Below, piece by piece: positions 8,038 through 16,489 of a stretch of DNA of 64,000 nt. The position numbers and the translations under genes are program-made. This stretch comes from Deinococcales bacterium (GTDB lineage: Bacteria > Deinococcota > Deinococci > Deinococcales > JAAFIG01). Every line of letters begins with the position of its first letter. The first letter of the stretch is position 1. The notes below the pieces were generated by a model. That model was not told the DNA's origin, did not search any database, and worked only from the letters and a program-made list of their open reading frames with translations. The stretch spans positions 62,001-126,000 of the forward strand of contig JANYHH010000057.1 of the NCBI GenBank assembly GCA_025359505.1, in the 5' to 3' direction.

Positions 8038-9012
8038 TCACTCGGCGCGGGCTGTCTCGAGCGGCCGCAGATACGTCACGAATGCCGGTTGCTGCGTGAC
8101 GGGCAGCGCCGCGATCAGTGCCATGCCGTGCAGATCGTCGGAATCGACTTCAAAATGCAAATATTCAACACCGCTCGCCTGCAAGTAACGCACCTGCGCC
8201 GCGACGATAGCCAGCGAAATCTCGAGTTTCAAATCCGAGTGCGACTCGAGCGTGCCGTACATGAAGCCCGTCGGGCCAGAGAAATGTTCACGCTCGGACA
8301 GCGCTCCGAAGCCGATGTATCGACCGTCCTTGAGGGCGATCATCACACCGTCGGCTTGCAACTGGCGAATTTCCCACAGCCAGTCTGCCATCGGTGCGTC
8401 GCTGGCGGGATTGGCGACGTGGCTCGAGGTGTAAATCGTTTTGTAAAGATGAGCGGCGTTGTCCTCGCCTTTTAAATCACCCTGCAAACTGCTGAGGCTG
8501 CGAATTTCGATGCCGTCCGCCCGCAAACGCTCGAGCACATCCTCAACGAGCGGGGCGTCGAATCGCGCCAACTCGAGCATCGGCAGGTGCGTGCGGCTTT
8601 CCTCGCTGAACCCGCGCCGCTCGAGGAAGCGTTTGGAGTCAGGGTGTGCTTCGTTGGCCACGGCTCGCAAGGGTTTCAGCCCATGCCACTGAGTCCACGT
8701 CTCGAGCAGCGCCTCGTACAGCGCCCCGCCGACGCCGCATTTGCGAACACTCGGATCGACGTTGATCCCGAGCATCGCGGCGCTTGCGTGCCACTCGTGC
8801 TGACCGATCATGCCAAAACCAACGACCTGCCCATCGCGCTCAGCCACAAGGGTTCGCCCGCTCGGAACGGGATCGTATTCCGACGTGACGAAAAACGCGT
8901 CGTAATGGCTGCGCCCGGCCCGCGTCCCCCAATTGAGCTGCAAGATCTCCTCGAGCCGCTGCGTGTCAGCGATTTCAAAGACTCGAGTCGTGATTGTGGA
9001 GTGGGTAGACAT
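8038..9012 (-). CDS. Tandem-domain GNAT acetyltransferase
   Basis: This 324-residue protein is about twice the length of a single GNAT domain. The first half has INVDPSVRKCGVGGALYEAL at about residues 85-105, a good acetyl-CoA loop. The second half (LKLEISLAIVAAQVRYLQAS onward) has the strand order of a second, degenerate domain without a clear R/Q-x-x-G-x-G loop. Two-domain GNATs of this type occur in mycothiol synthase and in aminoglycoside acetyltransferase-like proteins; the role here is unknown. A TACAAT box six bases before the ATG suggests a leaderless mRNA. Confidence 0.75.
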   Translation of the reverse strand: MSTHSTITTRVFEIADTQRLEEILQLNWGTRAGRSHYDAFFVTSEYDPVPSGRTLVAERDGQVVGFGMIGQHEWHASAAMLGINVDPSVRKCGVGGALYEALLETWTQWHGLKPLRAVANEAHPDSKRFLERRGFSEESRTHLPMLELARFDAPLVEDVLERLRADGIEIRSLSSLQGDLKGEDNAAHLYKTIYTSSHVANPASDAPMADWLWEIRQLQADGVMIALKDGRYIGFGALSEREHFSGPTGFMYGTLESHSDLKLEISLAIVAAQVRYLQASGVEYLHFEVDSDDLHGMALIAALPVTQQPAFVTYLRPLETARAE

Positions 9013-9018
9013 CCTTAG

Positions 9019-9024
9019 ATTGTA
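9019..9024 (-). promoter_or_regulatory. Leaderless-type -10 box of the tandem GNAT gene
   Basis: On the minus strand TACAAT, six bases, then ATG at 9010-9012. This is the same arrangement as at several other genes in the window. Confidence 0.6.
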
Positions 9025-9088
9025 GCGAGTGCATCACGCAACAGGAAGCTCGAGTGAGCCAATACCAGTGGCCAGCGCAGCCCTGCGC

Positions 9089-9094
9089 TATACT
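9089..9094 (+). promoter_or_regulatory. Leaderless-type -10 box of the membrane protein at 9102
   Basis: TATACT is followed by seven bases and the ATG at 9102. This decides the start codon, because the longer ORF beginning at 9054 would include the promoter. Confidence 0.6.
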
Positions 9095-9101
9095 CCAACC
9101 C

Positions 9102-9629
9102 ATGCAACTCGAGCTGACGTGGGTGGATGCGGTGCTGATGGTTTTGCTGGCCGCAAGTATCGTGCTTGGCGTGCGGCGCGGTGTGTCAATGCTGATCGTC
9201 GCATTGGGTAGTTTGGTCGTGTGGATCGTGCTGAACATTCTGGGGCTGTTCTTCCCGCCGCTTGGGTTTGTGATTGCGCTCGCGGCTGGCTACGCGCTCG
9301 GGGCACTGGCCCGCACACTCGTCAACGGCCCGCTCGAGGCGCTTAACGAGGCGGCGCTGCCCGCGATGGTGCTCGGGGGATTCGGTGGACTGCTGCTCGG
9401 GCTGGGTTTGATCGCGGCGCTGGCGCTTTCGATGCCGATCAGCGCGAACTCGGCTTCGGGCGGTTTTGATTACCCCAGCACACGGCTTCCAACTTGGCTT
9501 GGCAACGGCGTGCGCGACTCGGCCGTGCAGCAATTCCTCAGCCAGCCAGCCTCGCGTGGCGGCTTGGGCGTCTGGGGCAGCAATTCGGCGTTGCGGAATC
9601 TGCTCGTGCCAGACAAAGCCTCGCGCTGA
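9102..9629 (+). CDS. CvpA-like small integral membrane protein
   Basis: About 175 residues, starting MQLELTWVDAVLMVLLAASI, with roughly four membrane segments in the first 120 residues and a polar tail. The opening 'W.D.VL..LL..S...G.RRG.S' resembles the N-terminus of CvpA/colicin V production family proteins, which often start with a D-x-(I/V) helix followed by G-x-x-R-G. The match is weak and the function unknown. I prefer the ATG at 9102 to the ORF start at 9054 because a TATACT box ends seven bases before it. Confidence 0.5.
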   Translation: MQLELTWVDAVLMVLLAASIVLGVRRGVSMLIVALGSLVVWIVLNILGLFFPPLGFVIALAAGYALGALARTLVNGPLEALNEAALPAMVLGGFGGLLLGLGLIAALALSMPISANSASGGFDYPSTRLPTWLGNGVRDSAVQQFLSQPASRGGLGVWGSNSALRNLLVPDKASR

Positions 9630-9658
9630 TCTGCGTGACTCGAGTTCAGTTTTTTAGG

Positions 9659-9720
9659 CACTCGAGCTGGTTGTCGCTGCGTCACTCGAGCTGCTGGGCG
9701 CTGCGTCACTCGAGCTGTGA
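9659..9720. repeat. 24-bp CTCGAG tandem repeat upstream of korA
   Basis: CACTCGAGCTG recurs at 9659, 9683 and 9707, giving two full 24-base units (ending GCTGCGT) and a partial third. A further CTCGAG lies just upstream at about 9639. The array separates the membrane-protein gene from the korA promoter. Confidence 0.75.
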
Positions 9721-9742
9721 CGGCTTCGTGGTTTAGCCCGCC

Positions 9743-9770
9743 TTGTCCCGCGTGGATTTATTGCTAAAAT
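9743..9770 (+). promoter_or_regulatory. Promoter of korAB
   Basis: TTGTCC (-35), a 16-base spacer, and TAAAAT (-10) lie about 73 bases before the korA start. Unlike most genes here, korA has a real 5' leader and a Shine-Dalgarno sequence (AGAGGT). Confidence 0.5.
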
Positions 9771-9842
9771 GCGCGGGTTTGAAGCTTGAGAGTAGTCTCG
9801 AGCGGTGAAAGAAAAAAACGTTTTCCAAAGAGGTATCAACGC

Positions 9843-11693
9843 ATGACGCAACTCGCAGAACGTCCCAGTGCTGGTAGTGATAGAGCGACCATCGTCAACG
9901 ATTTCACGATCAACGTCGCCACGGTCAACGGTTCGGGTTCACAGACCGCCAACGCGACGATCGTCAACGCCTTGTTTCACATGGGCATCCCGGTCAACGC
10001 CAAAAACCTCTTCCCGAGCAACATCAAAGGTTTGCCGACTTGGTACAACATCCGCGCCAGCAAGGACGGCTTCACGGCCCGCCGCGACACGGCGGAAGTG
10101 ATGGTTGCCTTCAACGCCAAGACGATTCAACAAGATTTGGCTGATTTGCCCTCGGGTGGCGTGATGCTCTACCCGGATCACCTCAAATTTGAGCAAAACC
10201 GCAGTGATGTTAGCTATTACGCGCTGCCCGCCAACGCGATCATGAAGTTGCACAACGTCGACGTGAAATTCCGCGACCGCATGATTAACATGGTCTACGT
10301 TGGGGCGTTGGCGCAGATTTTGGGTATGGAAATGCAGGAAGTTCACAATTACTTGAGTAAAACCTTCGGTGGTCGCGCCAAGTTGGTCGATCCCAATTTC
10401 AACATCGCCAAGAGCGCCTTTGAGCACTGCGAGCAGAACATCGTCAAATCCGATCCGTTTCGCCTCGAGCGTATGGACGGCAACAAAGACAAGATCATGG
10501 TCGACGGCAATACGGCGGCGGCGCTCGGCGCGGTTTACGGCGGTGTCGGTGTCGTCGCGTGGTATCCGATCACGCCCGCGACCAGCTTGGCGGACGGCTT
10601 GACAGACTTCCTGCCGCGCCTGCGTAAAGATCCCGCGACGGGCAAGGCGACCTTCGCCATCGTGCAAGCCGAGGATGAACTGGCGGCCATCGGTATGCTG
10701 GTCGGTGCGGGCTGGGCGGGCGCGAGGGCCATGACCAGCACCTGCGGGCCGGGCATTTCGCTGATGAGTGAGCTGGCGGGTTACGCGTATTTCGCCGAGA
10801 TTCCACTGGTGATCTGGAACGTGCAGCGCATGGGGCCCAGCACGGGCTTGCCGACGAGGGTCAGTCAGGGCGATTTGCTGGCGACCTATTACCTGTCCCA
10901 CGGCGACACCAAGCACGTCGTCTTGCTGCCCAAAGACCCCAAGGAATGCTTCGAGTTTGGCTGGCGCAGCTTTGACATCGCCGATCAGCTCCAGACACCA
11001 GTCTTCGTCAACAGTGACCTCGACATCGGCATGAACCTGTGGATGAGTGACCGCTTCGAGTACCCGACCGAACCAATGAAGCGCGGCAAGGTGCTGAGCG
11101 CCGATGACGTGAAGGCGCTGGGCAACACCTTCGCTCGTTACCGCGACGAGGACGGCACGGGCGTCGGCCCGCGCACACTGCCCGGCACGGACGCGCTCGG
11201 TGCGGCGTATTTCACACGCGGCACGGGTCACACCGACACGGCCACCTACTCGGAGCGCCCCGGTGACTGGCAGAACAACCTGATTCGCTTGGATCGCAAG
11301 CACGAGTACGCCCGCACGCTCGTGCCCGCCCCAGAGATTCACAGCGCTGGCAGCAAGCTCGGGATCATCGCCATGGGCAGCGCCGATCCAGCGATTCTCG
11401 AGGGTCGCGCTATTTTGGAAGCTCTAGGGTTGACCACCGATTACATGCGCGTTCGCGCCTTACCGTTCAGTACCGAGGTGCGCGAGTTTATCGCGGCACA
11501 CGATGAGCTGTTGGTCGTGGAACTCAACCAGCACGGTCAACTGGCGATTTTGCTGCGTACCGAGTACCCGGAGCTGGCCACGCGCATCAAGAGCATCGCG
11601 CACTGCGATGGCTTACCGCTGAGCGGCGAGTTCGTCGCGGCTCGAGTCACGAAGAATCAGACCGTCCTAACATCGAAAGAGGTGAACGCATGA
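9843..11693 (+). CDS. korA: 2-oxoacid:acceptor (ferredoxin) oxidoreductase, fused gamma-alpha subunit
   Basis: About 616 residues from the ATG at 9843, which has AGAGGT upstream; the longer ORF start is not used. The N-terminal 190 residues are the gamma domain (NGSGSQTANATIVNALFHMG in place of the usual GQGG loop). The alpha domain follows, with GAVYGGVGVVAWYPITPATS carrying the YPITP motif, and ends with a transketolase C-terminal-like domain. Together with KorB it would interconvert a 2-oxoacid such as 2-oxoglutarate plus CoA with the acyl-CoA and reduced ferredoxin. korB overlaps by four bases. CTCGAG is scarce here, as expected for a strongly expressed gene. Confidence 0.9.
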   Translation: MTQLAERPSAGSDRATIVNDFTINVATVNGSGSQTANATIVNALFHMGIPVNAKNLFPSNIKGLPTWYNIRASKDGFTARRDTAEVMVAFNAKTIQQDLADLPSGGVMLYPDHLKFEQNRSDVSYYALPANAIMKLHNVDVKFRDRMINMVYVGALAQILGMEMQEVHNYLSKTFGGRAKLVDPNFNIAKSAFEHCEQNIVKSDPFRLERMDGNKDKIMVDGNTAAALGAVYGGVGVVAWYPITPATSLADGLTDFLPRLRKDPATGKATFAIVQAEDELAAIGMLVGAGWAGARAMTSTCGPGISLMSELAGYAYFAEIPLVIWNVQRMGPSTGLPTRVSQGDLLATYYLSHGDTKHVVLLPKDPKECFEFGWRSFDIADQLQTPVFVNSDLDIGMNLWMSDRFEYPTEPMKRGKVLSADDVKALGNTFARYRDEDGTGVGPRTLPGTDALGAAYFTRGTGHTDTATYSERPGDWQNNLIRLDRKHEYARTLVPAPEIHSAGSKLGIIAMGSADPAILEGRAILEALGLTTDYMRVRALPFSTEVREFIAAHDELLVVELNQHGQLAILLRTEYPELATRIKSIAHCDGLPLSGEFVAARVTKNQTVLTSKEVNA

Positions 11694-12730
11694 CCGCCGT
11701 CGCCACACCAGAACCGAAATTCAATGCTGTGGGCTTGGAGAAAAGCGATTACAAAGGGCTGACCAGCACGCTGTGCCCCGGTTGCGGGCACGACAGCATC
11801 AGCACGCGGATCATCGACGCGGCGTATCAGCTTTCCATCAAGCCGCACGAGGTCATCAAGCTCAGCGGGATCGGCTGCTCGAGCAAGTCGCCTGCGTACT
11901 TCCTGAACGGCGCTCACGGCATCAACACCGTTCACGGGCGGATGCCGTCAGTCGCCACGGGCGCAATGCTCGCCAACCGCCATCAGCTCGCCATCGGCGT
12001 GTCCGGCGACGGCGATACCGGCAGCATCGGCATGGGGCAGTTCAAGCACATCGTGCGCCGCAACGTGCCGATGGTCTACATCATCGAAAACAACGGTGTG
12101 TACGGCTTGACCAAGGGTCAGTTCAGCGCGACCGCCGACGAGGGGCAATCCTTAAAATACGCGGGTACGAACGAGTTGCCGCCGCTGGATCTGTGCGCCG
12201 AGGCGATCATTGCTGGCGCGGGCTTCGTGGCCCGCAGCTTTGCGGGCGACGCCAAGCAGGTCTCGGAGCTGCTGAAAGCCGCGATGTCGTTCAAGGGAAT
12301 CGCTGTGCTGGACATCATCAGCCCGTGCGTGACCTTCAACAACGACGACAAAAGCACCAAGTCCTACAGCTACGGTAAGGAACACGAAGTGCCGATCCAC
12401 GACATCACCTTCGTGCCTGAATACAATGAAATCAGCATCGATTACGACCCCGGCGAGGTCGTCAGCGTCAAGCTCCACGACGGCCCGGCCGTGCAACTGC
12501 GTAAGCTCAGCAAGGATCACAACCCGACCGACAAGATGAGCGCCCTGCAACTGCTCGAGGACGCCAAACGCAGCGGCGAACTGGTGACGGGCATCGTCTA
12601 CATCAACGAAAGCCGCGAGACGATCGTCGATACCGAAGACGTTCACGAGATCGCACTGGCGCACCTGCCGGAATCGCTGCTGCGCCCAAGCCGCGAATCG
12701 CTCGAGGATGTGATGAAGGACTTCGTTTGA
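11690..12730 (+). CDS. korB: 2-oxoacid:acceptor (ferredoxin) oxidoreductase, beta subunit
   Basis: This 346-residue TPP-binding subunit has STLCPGCGHDSISTRI (the CPGCGH motif), IGCSSKSPAYF, and the thiamine-diphosphate/Mg motif from GDGDTGSIG through IENNGVYGLTKGQFS. It overlaps korA by four bases, so the two are made in equal amounts. It pairs with KorA as in archaeal-type and actinobacterial KorAB enzymes. Whether the natural substrate is 2-oxoglutarate or pyruvate is not decided by these motifs. A terminator follows 60 bases downstream. Confidence 0.9.
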   Translation: MTAVATPEPKFNAVGLEKSDYKGLTSTLCPGCGHDSISTRIIDAAYQLSIKPHEVIKLSGIGCSSKSPAYFLNGAHGINTVHGRMPSVATGAMLANRHQLAIGVSGDGDTGSIGMGQFKHIVRRNVPMVYIIENNGVYGLTKGQFSATADEGQSLKYAGTNELPPLDLCAEAIIAGAGFVARSFAGDAKQVSELLKAAMSFKGIAVLDIISPCVTFNNDDKSTKSYSYGKEHEVPIHDITFVPEYNEISIDYDPGEVVSVKLHDGPAVQLRKLSKDHNPTDKMSALQLLEDAKRSGELVTGIVYINESRETIVDTEDVHEIALAHLPESLLRPSRESLEDVMKDFV

Positions 12731-12789
12731 AGATCAGGCGAAGGGCGAAGGGCAAAAGTTAACAGCCAAATTTTTTCAATCTGCTCTGA

Positions 12790-12815
12790 CCGTCTCAAGA
12801 CTTGAGGCGGTTTTT
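12790..12815 (+). terminator. Rho-independent terminator of korAB
   Basis: CCGTCTCAAG and CTTGAGGCGG form a ten-base-pair stem with a very short loop, followed directly by TTTTT. It lies between korB and the convergent small gene. Confidence 0.8.
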
Positions 12816-12826
12816 GCTGCATTCGA

Positions 12827-13189
12827 TCACAGGCAGCTCGAGCGCAACTGGCTCGAGCGTTTAACGCCATCACCTGAAACGGTGAATTGCACGGGATCGC
12901 CCAGCCGCTTGCCAGCCCAGCAAAACCCGTCACTCGAGGACTCGAGGCGGGTGACGGTGAAGCCGTCGGGTACGCTGGCTAAACCGATAGATTGCAGTTC
13001 CTCGAGAGTCACAGCGTAAGTGCGCCGCTTGGTGAAATACTCGAGTTGCTTTTGCTGCAACGCGTTCAGGTAGCCCTCCAGACCCGCTTCGTTGTCGGTG
13101 TAGCGCGTGCCGAACAGCGCGAACGCCACTGCACCCAGCGCGATCAGTGCGAGCGCGGCAAAAATACCGACCCCTCGAGATGCCGTCAT
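12827..13189 (-). CDS. Small single-pass membrane protein, pilin-like C-terminal region
   Basis: 120 residues: a short basic N-terminus, one membrane helix (GIFAALALIALGAVAFALFG, about residues 8-27) and an extracytoplasmic tail. The pattern EYFTKRRTYAVTLEEL, then PDGFTVT and a late FCWAGK resembles the globular part of type IV pilin-like proteins. The classical prepilin peptidase site (G-FTLIE) is absent, so it is probably anchored rather than assembled. Two cysteines late in the sequence could pair. Function unknown. Confidence 0.5.
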   Translation of the reverse strand: MTASRGVGIFAALALIALGAVAFALFGTRYTDNEAGLEGYLNALQQKQLEYFTKRRTYAVTLEELQSIGLASVPDGFTVTRLESSSDGFCWAGKRLGDPVQFTVSGDGVKRSSQLRSSCL

Positions 13190-13232
13190 GTCGTCAGCCT
13201 TTCACGCCTTTATGAGCGATGCTGAGGCGGCG

Positions 13233-13238
13233 TAGTAT
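13233..13238 (+). promoter_or_regulatory. Leaderless-type -10 box of the GRIGG-repeat gene
   Basis: TAGTAT, seven bases, then the ATG at 13246. It supports the start MYYIKGRIGG over the longer ORF beginning at 13219. Confidence 0.55.
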
Positions 13239-13245
13239 TAGCGCC

Positions 13246-13728
13246 ATGTACTACATTAAAGGGCGCATCGGTGGGCTAGCGAACGGGCTGGACGTGGATT
13301 TGCAACTGAACGGCGATCAGCTCACAGGACGGATCGGCGGCGATCAGGTCGGTTCGGACGTGCAGCTCGAGGTGAGTTCAGGTCATGCCAACGGGCGGAT
13401 CGGCGGGACGCACCACGGCTTTGATGTCCATGCGACGGTGCTGCCGGATGGCGTGAGAGCCAGACTGGGTGGTTTGGTCGGTGGGGATAACCTCGAGTTG
13501 CAGATTGGCGACGGCGTTCACGGGCGTTTCAGCGGCGCGGTGATCGGCAAAGACGTGAACTTTGAGCTGCATGGAAACATCGTTACCGGCTTGAGTCTGC
13601 AAGGGCGGATCGGCGGCGGCATGGACGGCAAGGACGTTCATGTCACCAGCAACGCGCCGACTGGTCTGGCGGCGCTCGCAGCCGTCATCGCGTTCAAGCT
13701 GCTCGAGGATGGCGCAGTTCAGTCGTGA
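13246..13728 (+). CDS. Uncharacterised GRIGG-repeat protein
   Basis: About 160 residues built almost entirely from a repeat of 20-25 residues with the core G-R-(I/L/F)-G-G-x(3)-G-x-(D/N)-(V/L)-x-(L/V). Examples are GRIGGLANGLDVDLQLNG, GRIGGTHHGFDVHA, ARLGGLVGGDNLELQ and GRIGGGMDGKDVHV. There are about six units, ending in a short hydrophobic tail (LAALAAVIAFKLL). The glycine and alternating hydrophobic pattern predicts short beta strands, possibly a beta-solenoid or clam-like barrel. There is no signal peptide. It overlaps alanine racemase by four bases, so the two are co-translated. I recognise no named family. Confidence 0.6.
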   Translation: MYYIKGRIGGLANGLDVDLQLNGDQLTGRIGGDQVGSDVQLEVSSGHANGRIGGTHHGFDVHATVLPDGVRARLGGLVGGDNLELQIGDGVHGRFSGAVIGKDVNFELHGNIVTGLSLQGRIGGGMDGKDVHVTSNAPTGLAALAAVIAFKLLEDGAVQS

Positions 13729-14831
13729 GCGGTTCGGTTGCAAGTGACGACACGCACGCGCTGGTCAACCTTGAGGCGATTCGCGGCAATGCCCGCAGAT
13801 TATCCGCATTCGCGGGCAAGCCGATTCTCGCCCCCATCAAAGCCGATGCTTACGGTCACGGCGCGGTGCGCGTCGCCATCGCGCTCGAGCCGCTGGTCTG
13901 GGGCTTCGCGGTCGCCACGACCAGCGAAGCGCTGGCGTTACGCGCTGCGGGTATCGTCAAAGACGTATTGCTGCTGACGCCTCCCCGCCCTTCTAGCCTC
14001 GCGGCGCTCGTTCATAGCGGCGTGTCGTTCGTGGTCAGTTCCTTAGAGGAACTTGCGCTGCTGACCCGCGAGGCAGCGACGCAAGGCGAGACCGTGCGCG
14101 TTCACCTCAAAGTCAACACGGGCTTGAATCGCCTTGGGGCTGCGCCCGAAGCAGCCGCTCGAGTCTTGTTGGAAATCGGGCGACACACCTCGAGCCTCGA
14201 GTTGGTCGGTGTGATGACGCATCTGGTCGACAGCGAAGACGCTGCTCCAGAATGGGCAGCCGTGCAGCTTGAGCGCTTCAATCAATTCCTCGAGACGCAT
14301 CGGGTGTCCGTCCCGTACCGCCACGCCGCGAACACGGGCGGCGTGCTCAATCGCGCCTTGGGCGCACATTTTGACTTGATTCGCCCCGGCATCGGTCTGT
14401 ACGGCTACGCGCCCGGAACAAACTTGGCAGGCATCATTCTACTCGAGCCAGCCATGACCCTGCGCGGGCCAGTGATTCACGTCAAAGACCTCGCGGCTGG
14501 GCAGCCCGTGTCGTACAACGCCACGTGGCACGCCCAAACCGACACTCGGGTTGCCACGGTGCGGATTGGCTACGCCGACGGCTACCCGCGCAGCCTATCC
14601 AACCGCGCTTCGGCGCTGGTGAACGGTTCACCTGTGCCACAAATCGGGCGCGTCTGCATGGATCAGCTCTTGCTCGAGGTCGCGGGTCTCGAGGTGGCGG
14701 TCGGTGATCTGGTCACGCTGTTCGGGGCGGGCGCGATCACCGCCGATCAGGTCGCAAGCTGGGCGGGCACGAACAGTTACGAGATTCTGACCGGGATTGC
14801 CGCTCGAGTCCCAAGGGTTTATCTCGAGTGA
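13725..14831 (+). CDS. alr: Alanine racemase
   Basis: This 368-residue protein has the PLP lysine motif PIKADAYGHGAVRVA at about residue 40 and, in the C-terminal domain, VRIGYADGYPRSLSNRA and IGRVCMDQLLLEV, which supply the catalytic tyrosine region. It converts L-alanine to D-alanine for peptidoglycan. The GTG start overlaps the stop of the GRIGG-repeat gene. The length is normal for the family. Confidence 0.95.
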   Translation: MSGSVASDDTHALVNLEAIRGNARRLSAFAGKPILAPIKADAYGHGAVRVAIALEPLVWGFAVATTSEALALRAAGIVKDVLLLTPPRPSSLAALVHSGVSFVVSSLEELALLTREAATQGETVRVHLKVNTGLNRLGAAPEAAARVLLEIGRHTSSLELVGVMTHLVDSEDAAPEWAAVQLERFNQFLETHRVSVPYRHAANTGGVLNRALGAHFDLIRPGIGLYGYAPGTNLAGIILLEPAMTLRGPVIHVKDLAAGQPVSYNATWHAQTDTRVATVRIGYADGYPRSLSNRASALVNGSPVPQIGRVCMDQLLLEVAGLEVAVGDLVTLFGAGAITADQVASWAGTNSYEILTGIAARVPRVYLE

Positions 14832-14975
14832 TCCGGTTTGAAGCGTTGGTGCGTGGGTTCGCTCCTGAGAACCCCTAGAGATCAAATAGTAAGGGCTTGC
14901 CACTGCAACATTGACTCCAACGCAATCTGGAACACGTGCTGTACAGCCTCTGTACGAATCTCGAGCGTCGCACAG

Positions 14976-15066
14976 CCCTCTCCCCCAGCCCCTCTCCCGC
15001 CGGTATTGACTTGTACGCATGGGCGTGACCGGGAGAGGGTGGCGCTTTAGCGACGGGAGAGGGTTG
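14976..15066. repeat. CCCTCTCCC / GGGAGAGGG inverted repeats in the alr-pyrC gap
   Basis: The 329-base gap between the convergent alr and pyrC genes holds no gene. It contains two copies of (C)CCCTCTCCC followed by two copies of GGGAGAGGG separated by about 30-40 bases, so several alternative hairpins can form. There is no T-run. A single related palindrome occurs behind fdhD at 34591. Confidence 0.6.
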
Positions 15067-15160
15067 CGACGGGCGAACGACTTTACACGGTCAAACGGTC
15101 GTGTCTCACGGCATCAGTGATGAAGTCGGAGTGTATGGCCACTGCAAGCCCCCGTCGCCA

Positions 15161-16420
15161 TCACGCTCGAGCGTCGTACACCACCCGACCGCCGACAATC
15201 GTTGCAACCGCCCAGCCGCGCAACGCTTCGCCTGCCCACGGGCTGCCAAATCGCGCTTTGGACTTGAACGCGCTCGGGTCGACGCGCCGCTCACTGCTCA
15301 AGTCAAACAGCGTCACGTCCGCGACCGCGCCGACCTCGAGACTCGGATGCGGCAAGTCCAGCAACTGCGCTGGGCCAGCGGTCATCAGTTCCACCAATCG
15401 TGTCAACTCGAGCTTGCCCGTGTGAACGAAGCGCGTGTAGAGCAGCGGGAAGCACAGTTCAATATTGGCGATGCCGAACGGAGCCTCGAGCAGATCGCGC
15501 TCTTTTTCAGCAGCCGTGTGCGGCGCGTGATCCGTGCCGATGCAATCGATTGTCCCGTCCAGAATCCCTTGGAGCAATGCGTCGCAATCGCTTTGCAAGC
15601 GCAGGGGCGGCGCGACTTTATAAATCGCGTCGAAGGACTCGAGCGCCGAATCCGTCAGCGTCAAATGGTGTGGCCCGACCTCGCAAGTCACGCGCACGCC
15701 CTGAGCCTTCGCCCCCCTGACCAACTCAAGGCCCCTTGCAGAGGACAGGTGCTGCACGTGCAAACGCCCGCTGGTCGCGGCGACGATCTCCAAATCGCGG
15801 GCGATGCGGGCGGCTTCGGCGACGACGGGATTGCCCGGCAGTCCTAACGTTTCCGAGACCAGCCCCTCGTTCATCACGCCGTCGCCGCGCAAACCGGCGT
15901 CCTCGGCGTGAACACTGACCACCAGCCCGAGCGCCGCTGCGTAAATCAGTGCTCGGCGCAGCAGTCCCGCGTCTTCGTTGGTGCGCCCGTCATCGGTCAG
16001 CATCACCGCGCCAGCGGCTTTGAGCGCAGCCGCGTCGCTTAATAACTTGCCTTGCTGCCCTTGCGTGACGGCGGCCGCTGGCAATAGCCGCGCCAGACCG
16101 AGCTGGGATGCCCGCTCGAGCAATGCCCGCACGACCTCTGGCGTGTCAATGACGGGCGCAGTGTTCGGCATGCAAACCACGCTGCCGTACCCACCTGCGA
16201 CCGCTGCCTGCAATCCAGTCTCCAAACTTTCCTTTTCCTCTTGCCCCGGCGAGCGCAGGTGCGCGTGCGGGTCGATCAGCGCGGGCGTGACCAGCAGCCC
16301 AGCGCCGTCAATCTCGAGGTCTGGTGCTGCGGACAAACTCGAGACGATCACGCCGTTTTCGATCAGCACGTCTCGAGATTTGCCGTGCATGTCGGTGGCG
16401 TTGGATATTCTTAGTTTCAC
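15161..16420 (-). CDS. pyrC: Dihydroorotase
   Basis: This 419-residue type I dihydroorotase has IDPHAHLRSPGQEEKE at about residue 50 (zinc-binding HxH), VHAEDAGLRG, LHVQHLSSARG and CIGTDHAPHTAAEK with the final zinc-ligand aspartate. It closes N-carbamoyl-aspartate to dihydroorotate in UMP synthesis. The GTG start is chosen because GGAGGA precedes it. It follows pyrB across a 69-base gap that carries an intergenic palindrome. Confidence 0.95.
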   Translation of the reverse strand: MKLRISNATDMHGKSRDVLIENGVIVSSLSAAPDLEIDGAGLLVTPALIDPHAHLRSPGQEEKESLETGLQAAVAGGYGSVVCMPNTAPVIDTPEVVRALLERASQLGLARLLPAAAVTQGQQGKLLSDAAALKAAGAVMLTDDGRTNEDAGLLRRALIYAAALGLVVSVHAEDAGLRGDGVMNEGLVSETLGLPGNPVVAEAARIARDLEIVAATSGRLHVQHLSSARGLELVRGAKAQGVRVTCEVGPHHLTLTDSALESFDAIYKVAPPLRLQSDCDALLQGILDGTIDCIGTDHAPHTAAEKERDLLEAPFGIANIELCFPLLYTRFVHTGKLELTRLVELMTAGPAQLLDLPHPSLEVGAVADVTLFDLSSERRVDPSAFKSKARFGSPWAGEALRGWAVATIVGGRVVYDARA

Positions 16421-16444
16421 TGATTCCTCCAGTTGCTGGACTCA

Positions 16445-16470
16445 GGGCGAAACATGTTTCGCCCCTACGG
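16445..16470. repeat. GTAGGGGCG-type intergenic palindrome, copy 1
   Basis: GGGCGAAACATGTTTCGCCC is a perfect 20-base palindrome followed by CTACGG. It sits between pyrB and pyrC. Confidence 0.75.
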
Positions 16471-16489
16471 TTGCTCGGGCGATACGCGT

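Noticed and set aside
9659-9720. Short CRISPR-like array
   Set aside because: Units are directly adjacent or nearly so, with no spacers of constant length, and no cas genes are in the window.
9939-11342. 467-residue minus-strand ORF opposite korA
   Set aside because: It is a GC-driven shadow of korA: the sense strand has complete family motifs, a promoter and a ribosome-binding site, and the antisense protein has no recognisable domain.
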